DNA of 64,000 nt. Origin: Elmis aenea (Eukaryota > Arthropoda > Insecta > Coleoptera > Elmidae). Below, one piece after another: positions 32,941 through 44,570 of the stretch. Each line of letters opens with the position of its first letter. Positions within the stretch are counted from its first letter, which is position 1. A model generated the notes under the pieces. It searched no databases and was not told where the DNA came from. It worked only from the letters and a program-made list of their open reading frames with translations. Where the stretch lies: the NCBI GenBank assembly GCA_947652605.1, contig OX393581.1:6390640-6454639 (forward strand), given 5' to 3'. The translations under genes were made by a program, and so were the position numbers.

Positions 32941-33754
32941 CAGGGTGCACCACAACCCTGAGGAGATTCTTCAATAGCTTCTTTATTAATGAAAATATCA
33001 AAAAATATTTGATACAAATATTGTGCGGACCTATTTTCTACATAACCTAAAATTATTTTCAAATATACAGGGTGTTTTGTTTGAGCGGCACATATGAAAA
33101 TGTGATTTTTTTAATTAAAATACCCTGTATATTTTTACATTTTTGGATTTCTATTAAAATTTACTTAAAAAGGTTATATGGGTCTAAAAATAACTGTATT
33201 CGTAAAATTTACATTTTTATGAAATTTTTGAGCAATAGAGCTTTTTCAATTTTTTTGAACATTTAAGTTATTTAAAAAAGCAGTAAAATTTCGTTTAAAA
33301 ATTAGAATGGCAATAGATTAATTAACACATTGGGCTAGCTACATTTTAAAAACATTATACAGGGCGTTTATTACGCTTGGTGAAACTTGTGAAACTTTAA
33401 ACATCGATAAGTCATTTTTCTTAAATACAGCACTCTGTATATTTTTACATTTTCTGGTAGAGAATTTAATAAATTGTCTTTCGAAATGATTAAGCATGTC
33501 CTATACCTAAAGTTGATATTTTTCGAGCCATCGCGATTTTTATTAGTATTGCTAAGACAATTGAAACATTTTATAGTCGGCCATGGAGGTAAGCCGTAAT
33601 TTTATAAAGACTTTTTAAACAAAAGAACAAAAAGAGCTGCAACTTTAGTTTTAGGCCAAAAATGTTCCCCGTTTTTTCCGAAATTTATCGTATAAATTGT
33701 TCAAAATTATGTCCTTGTTCTACGCACAGCTGTAGACGTTGTCTGAAAGACTCT
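32941..33754. mobile_element. Solo arm of the palindromic mariner-like element
   Basis: Begins TA-CAGGGTGCACCACAACCC and follows the left arm at 16251-17080 almost base by base. It includes the facing TATACAGGGTGTT/AACACCCTGTATA-type words and ends in the inverted transposase C-terminus (TACGCACAGCTGTAGACGTT, GTCTGAAAGACTCT). The partner arm and central transposase are absent. Confidence 0.88.
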
Positions 33755-33764
33755 GACACACTTG

Positions 33765-34080
33765 ATGTCTCAACATGTATTTGCCCTAGATTGTGTGTCA
33801 AATTCAAACATTTTTGGAACTGACATAGTAACTAATAATTAATAGTTGTTCAATTTCAATTCTTCTTCTAGAACAATTACCCCTGGATTTAGCGAAAATG
33901 TTCAAATAATTCTGTTGAGTTTGCCTTGTTTTAGATTCAAAGTACCTCTATCTAATAATTAACACATTTTCATGAAAAACCAAGATAAATTGCTTAAGTT
34001 TTTGATGACAGACAAATATATTTAAATCAGTGATGTTTTGCTGGTAAGATCGATAGAATTTGTTGGCGTTCTTTGTCATT
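33765..34080. repeat. Repeat C copy 1
   Basis: Diverged match to 52063-52370: both contain a TTTGCCnTAG...GTGTCAAATT block, ACATTTTTGGAAC, GTTGAnTTTGCCnTGTTTnA, TTTCATGAAAAAnC and ATCGATAGAATTTnCCG-like words in the same order. No terminal repeats, no coding. An old dispersed repeat of unknown class. Confidence 0.65.
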
Positions 34081-34401
34081 TAGAATTTGTCTTATTTTGG
34101 TTTTAGTCTTTTAGAAAATTAACACACTACACATTTTTACAAATGGCAAAAAGCGACGGTGTCTACTAACACGAAACTTGAGATAAAATTCACGTCGTGT
34201 GTTCAGTAGCGTTTAATAAACTATATTTATTACTAGCAGTTAGCCCGTCCTAGGACTGGAATATTGTATATCTTAAATTTAAACTATTACTTTTTATAAT
34301 ACCGTGAGCTGCAAGTTAGACACTGTTATGTTACCCGTGAGTAAAAATTTACGGTTCATTAGACACAACTCAGTCGGTCAAATGAACCCGTAGTAGTTTA
34401 C

Positions 34402-34442
34402 TGCGTTACTATATTCATGCGTTACTATATTCATGCGTTACA
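34402..34442. repeat. 16-bp tandem repeat, ~2.5 units
   Basis: TGCGTTACTATATTCA occurs twice, followed by TGCGTTAC. Immediately downstream are an AGATAGATAGATA microsatellite and duplicated ACAGAGTCAG words. Confidence 0.9.
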
Positions 34443-35118
34443 GAGTCAGTCACAGATAGATAGATACAGAGTCAGGCTGGACTTTTATATATATTTATTA
34501 TTGTAAGTAAAGCAGTAAGACAGTTATTGAGTTTATAGAATCTCCAGTATTGATAGTCTACAAGAGTTTCTTCAAAGAAAAATACAAGTGATTTGTTTTT
34601 AGTTAAACTTACTTAATTACACAATTCAACCTCCTTTATCTGGAAGTGGATTAACTTTGCATTTTACAAATTTTCATCTTTATCATGCAATTGAACTCTG
34701 ATTACGGCAAGGTGCAAGGGTATTATTTTAAATATACATAAGATGAGGTTTTCTTTAACGTTTTTGTATTCGTTAATAATAACCTACCACAATACTAATG
34801 AGACATGACAAGCTCCCTATTCCTAATTACAGGTGTGCGTTTTTGTTATAATGCGTACACGATGCGACGTTAATAATCTTTTTAATTAAAATGATAGTGA
34901 TGACATCAGGAAATTAGTTGGGGTAAAATGAAAGTGGCAGGTGTTAGCCACAGTTAAAACCCTACATATGGAAATCCCTATAAGATAATGTTGGCTACAG
35001 GAAATACACAGCACTTCAACAGTTTTGAACAAGACTTCACTTAATGAGTATATTTCTGCGTCCGTCCAGAAAATCAGTTGTTTCCGATCAAGTTTTAGGC
35101 TGGAAAATACATCCTTAT
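34443..35118. other. Gene-free DNA
   Basis: No supported gene. The minus-strand 87-codon open stretch 34886-35149 runs into the 50-bp tandem repeat and lacks recognisable motifs. Confidence 0.35.
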
Positions 35119-35119
35119 T

Positions 35120-35219
35120 GGCCCAGGCCAGAAAGTAACTGGTTGTCATGGTAATAAGTTGTCTTTACCGGCCTAGGCCGGAAAGTAGCTGGTTGCCATG
35201 GTGATGAGTTGTTTTGTTG
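35120..35219. repeat. 50-bp tandem repeat, two units
   Basis: GGCCCAGGCCAGAAAGTAAC at 35120 recurs as GGCCTAGGCCGGAAAGTAGC at 35170, each followed by TGGTTGNCATGGTNATNAGT. Exactly 50 bp apart and about 85% identical by eye. Confidence 0.9.
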
Positions 35220-35269
35220 ATTTGCGCTGTCAAACAAACGACATTATACAACCAAGCATTTATTGAGGT

Positions 35270-35890
35270 GGATCGGTCCTCTCTCTCTGAATTTCAAAGC
35301 TTGTTGGTCCTAGCTGCCTCCGTTATTTTCTTTCATTATTTCATATCTTTTCATTTCGATTTACAGTCATTTATTCTCAATACCTTTGTATCTTTCTCCA
35401 GGGCGTCTCTCCATCTTTTCCATGGTTTTTCCTTGTTCCTGGGCCAAATAGGGATCCATTGTGTTATCCCCCTGATCATTTAGTTTGGTTTCCTTCTCAT
35501 GATGTATCCTGTCCATCGTAATCGTTGTGCTTTTAATGTGTTGAATGATATTTTCTCCTTCGAGTTCCTCATCTATTTCTTTGTTCCTTCTGTCTTACTT
35601 CTCCATCTCTTGTTACGTAGGTCCTAGTATTGCTCTCATTACTTTCTCTCCACTATTTTTAAGTCTTCCTTGTCTTTCTTACTTATTGTTATTGTTTCCA
35701 CAGGATATGCTATGACGGGTCTTTATTAAGGTTTTGTATATTTTTATTTTTGTTGTTTTACTTAGTGTTTTCCTTTCAGAATTCTCTCCTTTACTCTGTT
35801 CTTTCTAGCTTGTCCCACTGTCACGCCCAACTAATTAAAAGTATTGACTTCGAAGGTTATTCTTTTGTTTCTAGATCGTTCTATACTATA
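35270..35890 (-). mobile_element. LINE-D: RT thumb/C-terminal relic
   Basis: Minus strand reads, with stops, RPVIAYPVETITISKKDKED, LKIVERKVMRAILGP and TMDRIHHEKETKLNDQGDNT, with an upstream LGVTVGQ block (about 35830). This order (LGxxxxx, YxxETxxxxKxxxxxLxxxERKxxRxIxGP) is the post-catalytic region of RTE/Jockey-type reverse transcriptases. No catalytic core or 3' tail is identified. The plus-strand ORFs over it are antisense. Confidence 0.7.
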
Positions 35891-37728
35891 TACTATAACT
35901 ATCACCATACTAAAATAATATACAAATTGGTGGGAACGTAACACAATTATTAATTGATCCTAATAGCATAAACAAGTTACTTAAATGTATACGCCTCTAT
36001 TAAATAAAACAAATTCATTAAAAAAAAACTATCGAAACTGATTAGAACACTGCGTATAGGTATCAGCAAACATTTTTAATGTGTGTGTTGTTGTTGCTTT
36101 TACTTATTCGATTTTATCAAATTTATTTTTGTTGTGTCGCTTTCTCGGATTGAAAGCACAGACTACCTGTTTTAATCCGCCCCTGTTCTGTACTCGTAGC
36201 TAGGTCTCAAAGTGAGCCAGGAGAGACGGCACAGCCCGGCCACTCGACGCCGCTACACCGGAATGCACTTTTCTTCAACCTCTTTTAGCACTTCGTCGGA
36301 ACCACCCCGCGAAGAAGCTCCACAAAAAGGCCACTTGTACGCCAGAGCGCTGTTTATTCGAACGGTTGACAGTCGTCGTCTTTTATTCAATACACAACTA
36401 CGCGATCTCTAATTAATTGACTTGAATTAATTACTTAATGCAGAATTTTACGAGAAACGTGACAAGAAAACTTGGTATGAGTAAATTAACGGAATGAGCT
36501 TTGTTGATAAAAATTTCCGTTTTCTGTAATTAATTGGAGAAGCGATTTAAACGTTTGCTCAATTTGTTGTTAACTTCACGTAATGATTCTGATATGTCTG
36601 GAAATAATTTAAACAAATTAATATGGATATCACTAAAAATTTTGCATTTAAACGTTCAATATTTGCATTTTAATCTCCATTGCTAATTTGCAGGTAGATA
36701 AATTGTATTTATATTTTTTATTTTGAGTGATAAATTATTCATTTTATGAATTAACTACTAGTGCATTCATATTTTTAATTTCTGTTAAAAACTTTATTGT
36801 TAAATGTGTTAGAACAGTTTGGTTTAAACTGCCGATTGAAAGAGTAATTATTTCCAGTTATTATTGCCAATTTTTTAAATTCATCGTCTACTAAGATTGC
36901 AGCGACTTAATCTTCTTTGCTTACTTTTAGAGCAATATTTTCTCATTTCAGTAGATGTATTTATTTGTGTGGCAACTGAAAGTTGTTTTCAGTGAAGTAA
37001 AATACAACTTGGTTTTTAAACAACTCCGTTATGGAGGAAGTGCTCCGAAGAAATCCGCTGAGGATTTTCAGATGTTGCCCGGAAAATTTAAAGAAAATGC
37101 ATAGAGTGTGTGTGTTATTTGAAGTTTTGAAAAGTTTAATGCATATCCGCTTCTGGGCATCTACAGCAGGAAAAGATTGCTTATTATGCATTATTTATTC
37201 TGGGATGAACACGCGAAACATAATTTATGTTAAAAAATTGTTTCATTAATCTTCTTTTGTGAAAATAACGCGATGTTTGACGTGTTTAGTCTCAAAATTG
37301 GATGTACGGTCTTTGGTTGTCTGTTAGAAATATGATAACTGAAACTTTCTGTTGTAATCTAAGCGGAGCTTGTTTTTGAAATTTAATTTTACGTTTTTGT
37401 TCACTATTTTGCGCTGTACTTTCATCTTAACAGCTTATTTATTAAAGTCTTAAGATTACTTAATACTATTTTCCCAAGTTATTTTGATTATTCTAAAGTT
37501 TGCTGCTTTTGTAAATAAATCCTGCAAAGGATAGTAAGTTAATTCAAACATCATATGATCGATAATTTTAATAGCATTTCGAGTACGTATTTCAAAATAT
37601 AGGTTGCCATTTGAAAGAAAAGAACAAACTCAAGAACACTCCAAACCAACTGAATATTATGTAAAAGCTAGTAACATATTAAAAAGGTTTGCGACCCTTT
37701 TAATATTTTGTAATGAAGGCTAAAGCTC
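35891..37728. other. Gene-free DNA with a GC-rich island
   Basis: 36170-36415 is conspicuously GC-rich for this window and encodes a 66-codon plus-strand ORF (36212-36412: MSQERRHSPATRRRYTG...). It has no recognised domain and no clear splice framing; a first exon or promoter-proximal segment of a host gene is possible but unsupported. The rest is AT-rich and featureless. Confidence 0.35.
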
Positions 37729-37730
37729 TA

Positions 37731-39245
37731 CAGGGTGGTGCTTTTTTCGATGCTCACCATTGCTATCTTGGAAACGGTAAGAGATACAAGGTCGGTTAAA
37801 TTAGAGAAAAGTTGCACATTTTTATGGCGATTGAGAATCTGAAAAGAAATCCTGGATATTTTGATTCGTTTTTGATTTATTACAAAAAAACTGAAAAATG
37901 TGATTTTAGAAAAATATTATTATCTTCCCTACCATTGACGCTATTTCATTTAAACTTGGTAACTTTATGTTTTTGACCGTCCCGGGTTTGATGACGTCAA
38001 CAGAAATTTTCTAAGCCTTCTAGATTTCAAGTTGCGATAGTCAACTTTTTTATTTCTTATGGCCGCCATATTGGATTTTTACACCATCAGACAGACAAAA
38101 AAAATAGCTTTTCAGATTGGTAACCAACATACCTTTTTTCTTTCAAAAAACTTGTTGAAATTTTAAAATTTGTGTAAATAATTCATAAAATCGAGAATGC
38201 TCTGAAAAACAATTGAAATTATAATATAAATCAAAGTGACACAACATTTTATAGGTCTAAAGATAACGAAATTAAGATTGTTGGAAACATATTTAGAAGA
38301 TATGTTAGGCGAATTGCCATTATTAACAATTCAAAATCATCAGTAGTTTCAGCATGAAGGAGCTGGTGCTCACAACGCCCGCATTGTAAAATGATATTAA
38401 TTTAGATGTACGGTTTCAAAATGCATGACTTGGTACGTTTGGTCCTGTTCATTGGCCTCCGCGATCGCCATGTTTAATGCCTATGGATTACTTTTACATT
38501 CATGTTGTTTATGCAACCCCAACGGAAAATATTGAACTTCTTCGCCATAAAATCAAAAATGCTTTCGACTCTATTTCGAGACAAACTATCCTAAAGGCAG
38601 TGGACGAAATGAATCTGAGGACTAACCAATACATCATACATAACGGCGCGCACTTTAAACAATTTAAATAATTATTTATCTTGTGTTTTAAATTTATTGT
38701 CCTTTCCTTATTTTGTTAGATCTATAAAATGTTGTGTCACTTTTATTTATATTATAATTTCATTTGTTTTTCAGAGCATTCTCGATTTTATGAATTATTT
38801 ACACAAATTTTAAAATTTCAACAAGTTTTTTGAAAGAAAAAAGGTATGTTGGTTACCAATCTGAAAAGCTAATTTTTTTGTCTGTCTGATGGTGTAAAAA
38901 TCCAATATTGCGGCCATAAGAAATAAAAAAGTTGACTATCGCAACTTGAAATCTAGAAGGCTTAGAAAATTTCTGTTGACGTCATCAAACCCGGGACGGT
39001 CAAAAACATAAAGTTACCAAGTTTAAATGAAATAGCGTCAATGGTAGGGAAGATAATAATATTTTTCTAAAATCACATTTTTCATTTTTTTTGTAATAAA
39101 TCAAAAACGAATCAAAATATCCAGGATTTCTTTTCGGATTCTCAATCGCCATAAAAATGTGCAACTTTTCTCTAATTTAACCGACCTTGTATCTCTTACT
39201 GTTTCCAAGATAGCAATGGTGAGCATCGAAAAAAGCACCACCCTG
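37731..39245 (+). mobile_element. Long-TIR mariner-like element, 1,515 bp
   Basis: Inverted ends of about 530 bp (37731-38260 and 38718-39245) start CAGGGTGGTGCTTTTTTCGA and end in the complement; TA flanks both sides (37729-37730, 39246-39247). The arms are more than 95% identical by eye, much less diverged than the central transposase is decayed. The centre carries a broken mariner-like transposase. Structurally complete but non-autonomous. Confidence 0.92.
38280..38671 (+). pseudogene. Mariner-like transposase fragment inside the long-TIR element
   Basis: Reads QHEGAGAHNARIVK (the second catalytic block; the family has QxDGAxxH, so the aspartate appears changed to glutamate), a frameshift and stop, then FGPVHWPPRSPCLMPMDYFY and YATPTENIELLRHKIKNAFD, ending FKQFK. 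The SPxLxPMD block retains the last acidic residue. With no N-terminal DNA-binding half and several lesions it is non-functional. Confidence 0.85.
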
Positions 39246-39528
39246 TATATCTTCAAATAAAGGATTTACAGAGCTGAGGGAGTTCTTCCTTACGTTATTA
39301 TTTTTGTAATAAATTTATGTTCACGATAAATTACTTAAGTAGTTAAAACATTTTTGAACGAAATTTTGATTTTCCATACATATCAATGCCTTGCAACGTG
39401 CCAAAATTACTGTTAGTGTTGAAAGGTTACTTTTAGTTTTATTATATTCGAATAACAGATATGTATTTGCCAGCCCTTATAATCATCGTCAGATCCAATA
39501 TTGGCAAAACAATGCTTGGCTATTGAGT
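39246..39528. other. Short gene-free spacer
   Basis: AT-rich spacer between the long-TIR mariner and the GGAGTCG hAT relic; nothing recognised. Confidence 0.3.
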
Positions 39529-39795
39529 CAGGGCAGTGTTTTCTTAAAACCGACTCCGACTTCCAAATTCTTTCACTAATGCACTACTCTGGAAAGGATT
39601 TACACAAAAACCGGTTAAAACCGATATCAGATATTTTGAATTTCGTTTACGTTTTTGAACGTTTCCATTCTTTAATTTTTGTTCTGTTCTCATTCTTGAT
39701 AAAAACTGAATCCAAGAGTGGGGAGTCGATAGTTTTTCCGATTCCTGACTTCTCCAAAAAACCTTGACTTCCGACACTCCGACTCCCCATTCCTG
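39529..39795. mobile_element. hAT-GGAGTCG copy 2, decayed, inverted orientation
   Basis: The right side GTGGGGAGTCGATAGTTTTT ... ACTCCGACTCCCCATTCCTG is the inverse of the left end of the element at 42965. The interior ACTAATGCACTACTCTGGA and AACCGATATCAGATATT also corresponds. The left boundary at CAGGG (39529) is a best guess; flanking octamers (TATTGAGT versus GTTTTAGT) do not form a convincing duplication. Confidence 0.65.
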
Positions 39796-39820
39796 GTTTT
39801 AGTGGAAGGTAACTCCCCTT

Positions 39821-40675
39821 ATGAATACGTTTCCTCCTCTTAATCTTAAGCCCTTGTCATCCGCTCTCCTCAGTAAGGTAAAATTGAAGTTAAATTTTTA
39901 TCTATTTTTGTATCAGCTTTGGGGCTGGGAACGAACTATGTGTATCAAATTATTATTTAATTCCTATGAAAAAAATCTCCTTTTTTCGTCTGTCCCTCAC
40001 GAACGGATTAATGACAAATATACGGTAACTTTTCGCACTAAAAACCTAAAAAAATTGGTCAATCCAAACGCAACCAAAACTGCATATCATGCACATGTTG
40101 AATCTAGGTTACGCTATGCTGTAATTTTTTGAGGTAACGCTAGTGACTCAGAACGCCTCTTTGTTATACAAAAGCGATGTATAAGAAATATTTTTGGTCT
40201 AAATTACCGAGATCACTGTACAGACACTTTTCGTGACAAAGAAATATTAACCTATTACGGCCTATTCATTCTCGAAGCCATCCTCTTCGCAAGAAATAAT
40301 GTTGATCTCTTCGAAGAGAATATTAGAAACCATGCAGCCAATATCCGACGAAAAAATCTAAAGCCCGATTGCTTCAAATATATCTATCTTCAAAAAAAAA
40401 ATTGTCTCCACAGTTATTGCAATATAAAACAACTTCAACACATCACCGGAGAGTATAAAAAATCTTCCCACCCATGACTTGAAGAAGAAATTAAGAAATG
40501 TACTCATTTCTAAAGCTTACTATGGAGTTAGCGAATACCTAAATGATGCCTCCTTTAAAAACTCTTACGTAAATATAATTTTCAGTGTCTTTCTAAACTA
40601 TGTGTATTATTATTGTGACAGGTTCCCCCCGCCTTTTTGGATATTTAGAACAAATGAAGATTATTATTATTATTG
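39821..40675 (+). mobile_element. LINE-E: Jockey-like RT C-terminus with (ATT)n tail
   Basis: The 103-codon open stretch 39821-40132 ends KTAYHAHVESRLRYAVIF, then a stop. In the same frame it continues NASDSERLFVIQKRCIRNIF, RDKEILTYYGLFILEAILFA and ILFARNNVDLFEENIRN. SRLRYxxxFWGxxxxxxxxFxxQKxxIRxIFG is the conserved tail of Jockey/CR1-type reverse transcriptases. It is 5' truncated before the catalytic core. The 3' end carries ATTATTATTATT (40663-40674), a simple-repeat tail typical of such LINEs. Confidence 0.75.
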
Positions 40676-40713
40676 AAGTTCCACTGTATATATATAATAT
40701 CGTATATGTACAA

Positions 40714-40905
40714 CAGTGTTTCTAAACTTTTTCCTTGCAAAATTAAAGGCTTAGAAAGGACCCTAATGAATTGTTTTGTAGACATTTTTGTTGTTGTGTT
40801 TTTGTATTTGGATGATTTTTTGAATTTTATGAAAGGGCTCAGGGGACCCCTTTAGAAGGTTCAGGGACTCCCAGAGTTCCGCGTACCACACTTAAAGAAA
40901 GTATA
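40714..40905. mobile_element. hAT-CAGTGTTT miniature element, degenerate
   Basis: Starts CAGTGTTTCTAAACTTTTTC and follows the 202-bp element at 51794-51995 (shared: TTTTGGATGATTTTnGAA-like, ATGAAAnGGCT, GGGACnCC..., ACCACACT). The right end is mutated. Flanks ATGTACAA and GTATACAA agree at six of eight positions, consistent with an old 8-bp duplication. Confidence 0.75.
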
Positions 40906-42698
40906 CAAGTTAATTAGTCCGCGTTCCTCCATGAGGTAGATTTTTTTTTAAACAAAATATGCTGGATGTTGTTTCAAAACTAACGTTTTTTTGATGGATC
41001 CAAAATTTTACGTGATGAATTTTGTGTTTTTTCCTCCAGTGACTACTACAAAAATGTTGCGTTCAAGACCAAAGGTTTTTGTTTTTCTTTTCCGATTTCC
41101 ATCGACTTCCAAAGTTGTTAAAATACAAACTGAAACGCCCTGTGTAAGTTTGTAAGTAACAAGAGTGTGCATTAGTTCCAGAACGATTGTCCTAGCTTTT
41201 AATGTAGATCTAGTTGTTGATTCTAAGAACTCCGAACGTCTCGAGGACAATGGCTCTATTTTTGTTGCAAACAAACTTCAAGCAAGAAGTCTTAGAGCGA
41301 ATATATACCTGTTTCATATTTATAAGTTGGTCGACGATTAAATATGATGATGTTTATTAACCTTTGTTAATTTTCGTGCAAGCACAACGCACCGGCCGTT
41401 AAAATTATTAATAAGGTTTCCTCGCGCCGTATCTGCAATCGGGCAACTTAATCTATGATGTATCTCTCGCTCTAGAACTCCAGAGTCGTTCTGATGACCC
41501 ACCGTCCGCGACCAGCTAATGTGCGATTACGGCCGGGCGACTCACCTCTCTAATATCTCCGTATCTACCTGGCCCGTGCATACGCCGCTAATAAATTACT
41601 TACCTAATGGTATCGACATCAAACACTCCCCAATCTTTACCGCTCGTAAAAAGCAAACAAAAATCAAACGAGCCTCGACGATTTTACATAAAATTATCCA
41701 CAAAGTAACTGCGTATTAGATACCGAGACAAAAGATGACCGTGAAGTGTTGGGTTGAACACCACCTGCCGACATCTGCAAAGCGCGCGACCTTGAACCGG
41801 ACATAGCCTCCTGGGATAAGGCTATTGGCACCGGCTACTTGGTAACAACACGCGAATAAAGAGGCCCCCGACAGGCTAGAAACGAACAATAAGCGACGTC
41901 ATTATCGCTAATTAATATAATAATCGCTAATTAGGTTTTAATATCAACCTATAAACCCAGTTTCTGTCGTACGTCCTATTCAATTTGAGGCGCAATGCCG
42001 AGCCAAAAGTGAAATGAATGAATGGAGAGCTCAGGGGGAGCGGTGCCTAATACAAACGCCATCGCCCACTTCTATCCCATATGGTTGCACATATGCAACT
42101 ACCACGTGGGTGGTTTTGAAAGTGGTCCATCCAAATTTGGTTCGATTGTCAAGTGATAACACCCACTTAGAATTCGTTGGATACGTTCAAAATAAGTGCA
42201 CACGCTAAAAAATAACTCGATAACGGTTATCCTGATTAAGTCACGCACTCACTCGCCTTGCCTTGTAAATTAATAAATCTAAACAAACTGTATGGGAGTA
42301 TTCATTCAAAAAATCTGTGGTGTTAACTCTCGTTCTCATTCGGTTAATTTATTACTTCCTTTGTTGCTAAAGAATACATCCTACACGTTCACTGGGACAG
42401 AATATAAAACGTGAATTAATTCACGAAGTACTGAAGCGATCTAATCAATGAAAAAAGTTGTATTTGATAACAATAACATGCTCCAATCTCTCGTACAACC
42501 GTAATTGTACGTTAATAATGCAATTACACGATTTCAAACGTAGTATTAAAATTAACATGCAGCTATTTGTTGGGTAACACGAATTATTTAACAGCTTAGT
42601 GGCGTTTTCTCGCTTTTTTTTTTAAACTGTTGAAACAAGGACGAAGGTTTCTATTCTTGCTACTACAATTATAAATACAGTAAGCAATGCTTATCGTC
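40906..42698. other. Gene-free DNA, partly GC-richer
   Basis: 41380-42060 is GC-richer and apparently unique, with small overlapping ORFs (41519-41719, 42014-42208) that show no domain. It may be conserved non-coding or regulatory host DNA. No RNA gene was recognised. Confidence 0.35.
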
Positions 42699-42848
42699 AT
42701 GGGCGTGCGTAGAAAGTTATCCAGGGGGAGGCAAAGCTTTCAAAGAAATGCATTAAAATATTAACGAACTTCTAACTTGACCCTCTTTCATTTGGTCATT
42801 TTTCTTTCCTGCCCCCCCCCTCTGATGGAGCCTGATCGTCACCACTGG
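42699..42848. mobile_element. Possible hAT remnant
   Basis: CATGGGCGTGCGTAGAAAGT with CCAGGGGGAGG (42699-42731) faces CCCCCCCCTCTGATGG...GTCACCACTGG (42812-42848). GGGCGTGCGTAG and CAGTGGTGAC-type ends with G-runs are common at hAT termini. The ends do not match well and no target duplication is evident. Confidence 0.3.
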
Positions 42849-42964
42849 TTATTGAAATCAGCTGCTTTATAAAATCAGTGTTGGAAATTCCACATTAGGT
42901 TAACGTTACTCATAAACCAGACCAACATCTTCAGGTTTGCGATTTATATTTCAGTAATTATAAT

Positions 42965-43313
42965 CAGAGATGGGGAGTCGGGAGTCGGGAGTTGAGGAGT
43001 CGAGGATTTTTGGAGGAGTCGGAAAAACTATCGACTCCCGACTCTTTGATTCAGTTTTTTTTATCAAGGATGAGGAGAGAACGCAATCGAAAAACAAAAT
43101 AACGATATTGATCAAAAATTTTTAAGGTCGGTATCGGGAACATTTGTTTTTGTCTAGTTCAAGAATGGAAACAAAATTGAAAATATACAATACCGATTTT
43201 TCTTAATATTCTCCAGTGTAGTGCATTAATAAATGGAATCAGGAGTTGGAGTTAGTTTTAAAATTAATACCGACTCGGGCGTCGTTTATTCTTCTACCGT
43301 TCCCTCATCCCTG
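42965..43313. mobile_element. hAT miniature element with GGAGTCG arrays, 349 bp
   Basis: Ends CAGAGATGGGGAGTCGG and ...CATCCCTG; flanks ATTATAAT (42957-42964) and GTTATAAT (43314-43321) agree at seven of eight bases, as expected of hAT. GGAGTCG/CGACTCC words are repeated in the first 90 bp and once or twice near the right end. The interior is AT-rich and non-coding. A decayed relative in reverse orientation lies at 39529-39795. Confidence 0.85.
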
Positions 43314-43557
43314 GTTATAATACAAAAAAAAAAGTTCATATAGTTATTACTGCGTTTTTTACCAGTCGCAGAATAATACGATGGAAAACTTTCTGTTGTT
43401 TCCCGTTTGTTAAATAATAGACTTAGTTACTGGTGCATAATATTTTGCTTTAACATGTACAAGAGTTTTAAACTAAAAACATGTTATTATTTTTGATTTT
43501 ATTATGCGCAAAAACGTTTCGTTGTAAAATAGCGTAAGTGAAAATTATATATATTTA

Positions 43558-44570
43558 ATCATGAGTCCTTCTACTGTTGGGTGTAGGACTGTCGAGTTGT
43601 GTTGTGCTGACTTTTTTCCATATTTTTCTGTCTTGTGCTAGCTTTTCTGTGTCTTTCCATTTGATGTTTCTATCCTTTCCTGCTTTTTTTATTTCGTCTT
43701 GGCAGGTTTTTCTCGGTCTACCTCTTTTGTTTTTCCCTGTGATCTTGCTTCATGGGCTTTTCTGGTTAACCTTCCTTCTTTCATCCTATAATTGTGACCC
43801 AACCATCCCAGGTGTCTTCTTGTATTTTTGTTTCAACTTATTTCATCTTTAATTGTTCTCTATATTCGTTTCTGATTCTATTTTCTTTGGTTTTTCCTTG
43901 GATTTTTAGAAATCCCAGTTCTGCTGCATTCTTACGGATACTATTTGTGAGTGTCCACGTTTCACTTCCGTATAAAAGTGCCGGAGTAACTACCTTTTAA
44001 ACCACTTCCTTTTTTGTTCCTTTTGGGACTTCTCTATTTCCAAAAATGTTGTTCTTAAACTGTTAAATATTCTTCCCACATTTCCTATCCTTTCGCTTAT
44101 TTCCTTGTCCATCCTTCCATTTTTTTCTATGATCACTCCTAAATATTTAAAGCTATCTACCTGTTCCAACCTAAGCCCGTTTAAAGTGATGTTTTATGCC
44201 CTTTGTTCTCTGTTGTAACGATCATAGTTTTAGTGTTTCTGTATTTATTTTCATATTAATTTTTTCCAATTCCTGGTTTAGAGTTTCTAGATTATGTTGC
44301 AGATTCTTTTCCGTTTCCGCGACTTAGACCATGTCGTCTACGAACATTAGCTCAATTATGTTGTTTTTTTTTCCATTTTCCATTTGCCTAGGTGAAACAG
44401 TCTCAGTTTTGGTTTTACTTCTTTTATTACCCCATCTATAACTACTGAGAATAATGATGGACTGAGCACGCATCCTTGTTTTAAGCCCTGTTTTGTTTCA
44501 AACTTGCCGATTCTTCATTCTGGGTTCTTACATTATGCTTTTTCCAAGTCCATAAAACATGTTTAAGTGA
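43558..44570 (-). mobile_element. LINE-A copy 3: RTE-like RT core to 3' end
   Basis: On the minus strand it starts at FMDLEKA (about 44560), the first catalytic RT block. It continues with GLKQGCVLSPSLFSVVIDGV (about 44488-44430), the catalytic NIIELMFVDDMV box (FVDD at 44333-44344), LGVIIEKNGRMDKEISERIG (about 44145-44090), the C-terminal block and the 3' UTR/tail near ACTCATGATTAAATATATAT. Frameshifts and stops are present, for example just after FMDLEKA. It is the most 5'-complete copy of the family's catalytic core in the window. Confidence 0.9.

Noticed and set aside
43577..44000. Hydrophobic plus-strand ORFs that look like membrane proteins
   Set aside because: They run antisense to the LINE-A reverse transcriptase C-terminus; antisense of lysine-rich coding DNA gives F/L/S-rich peptides.
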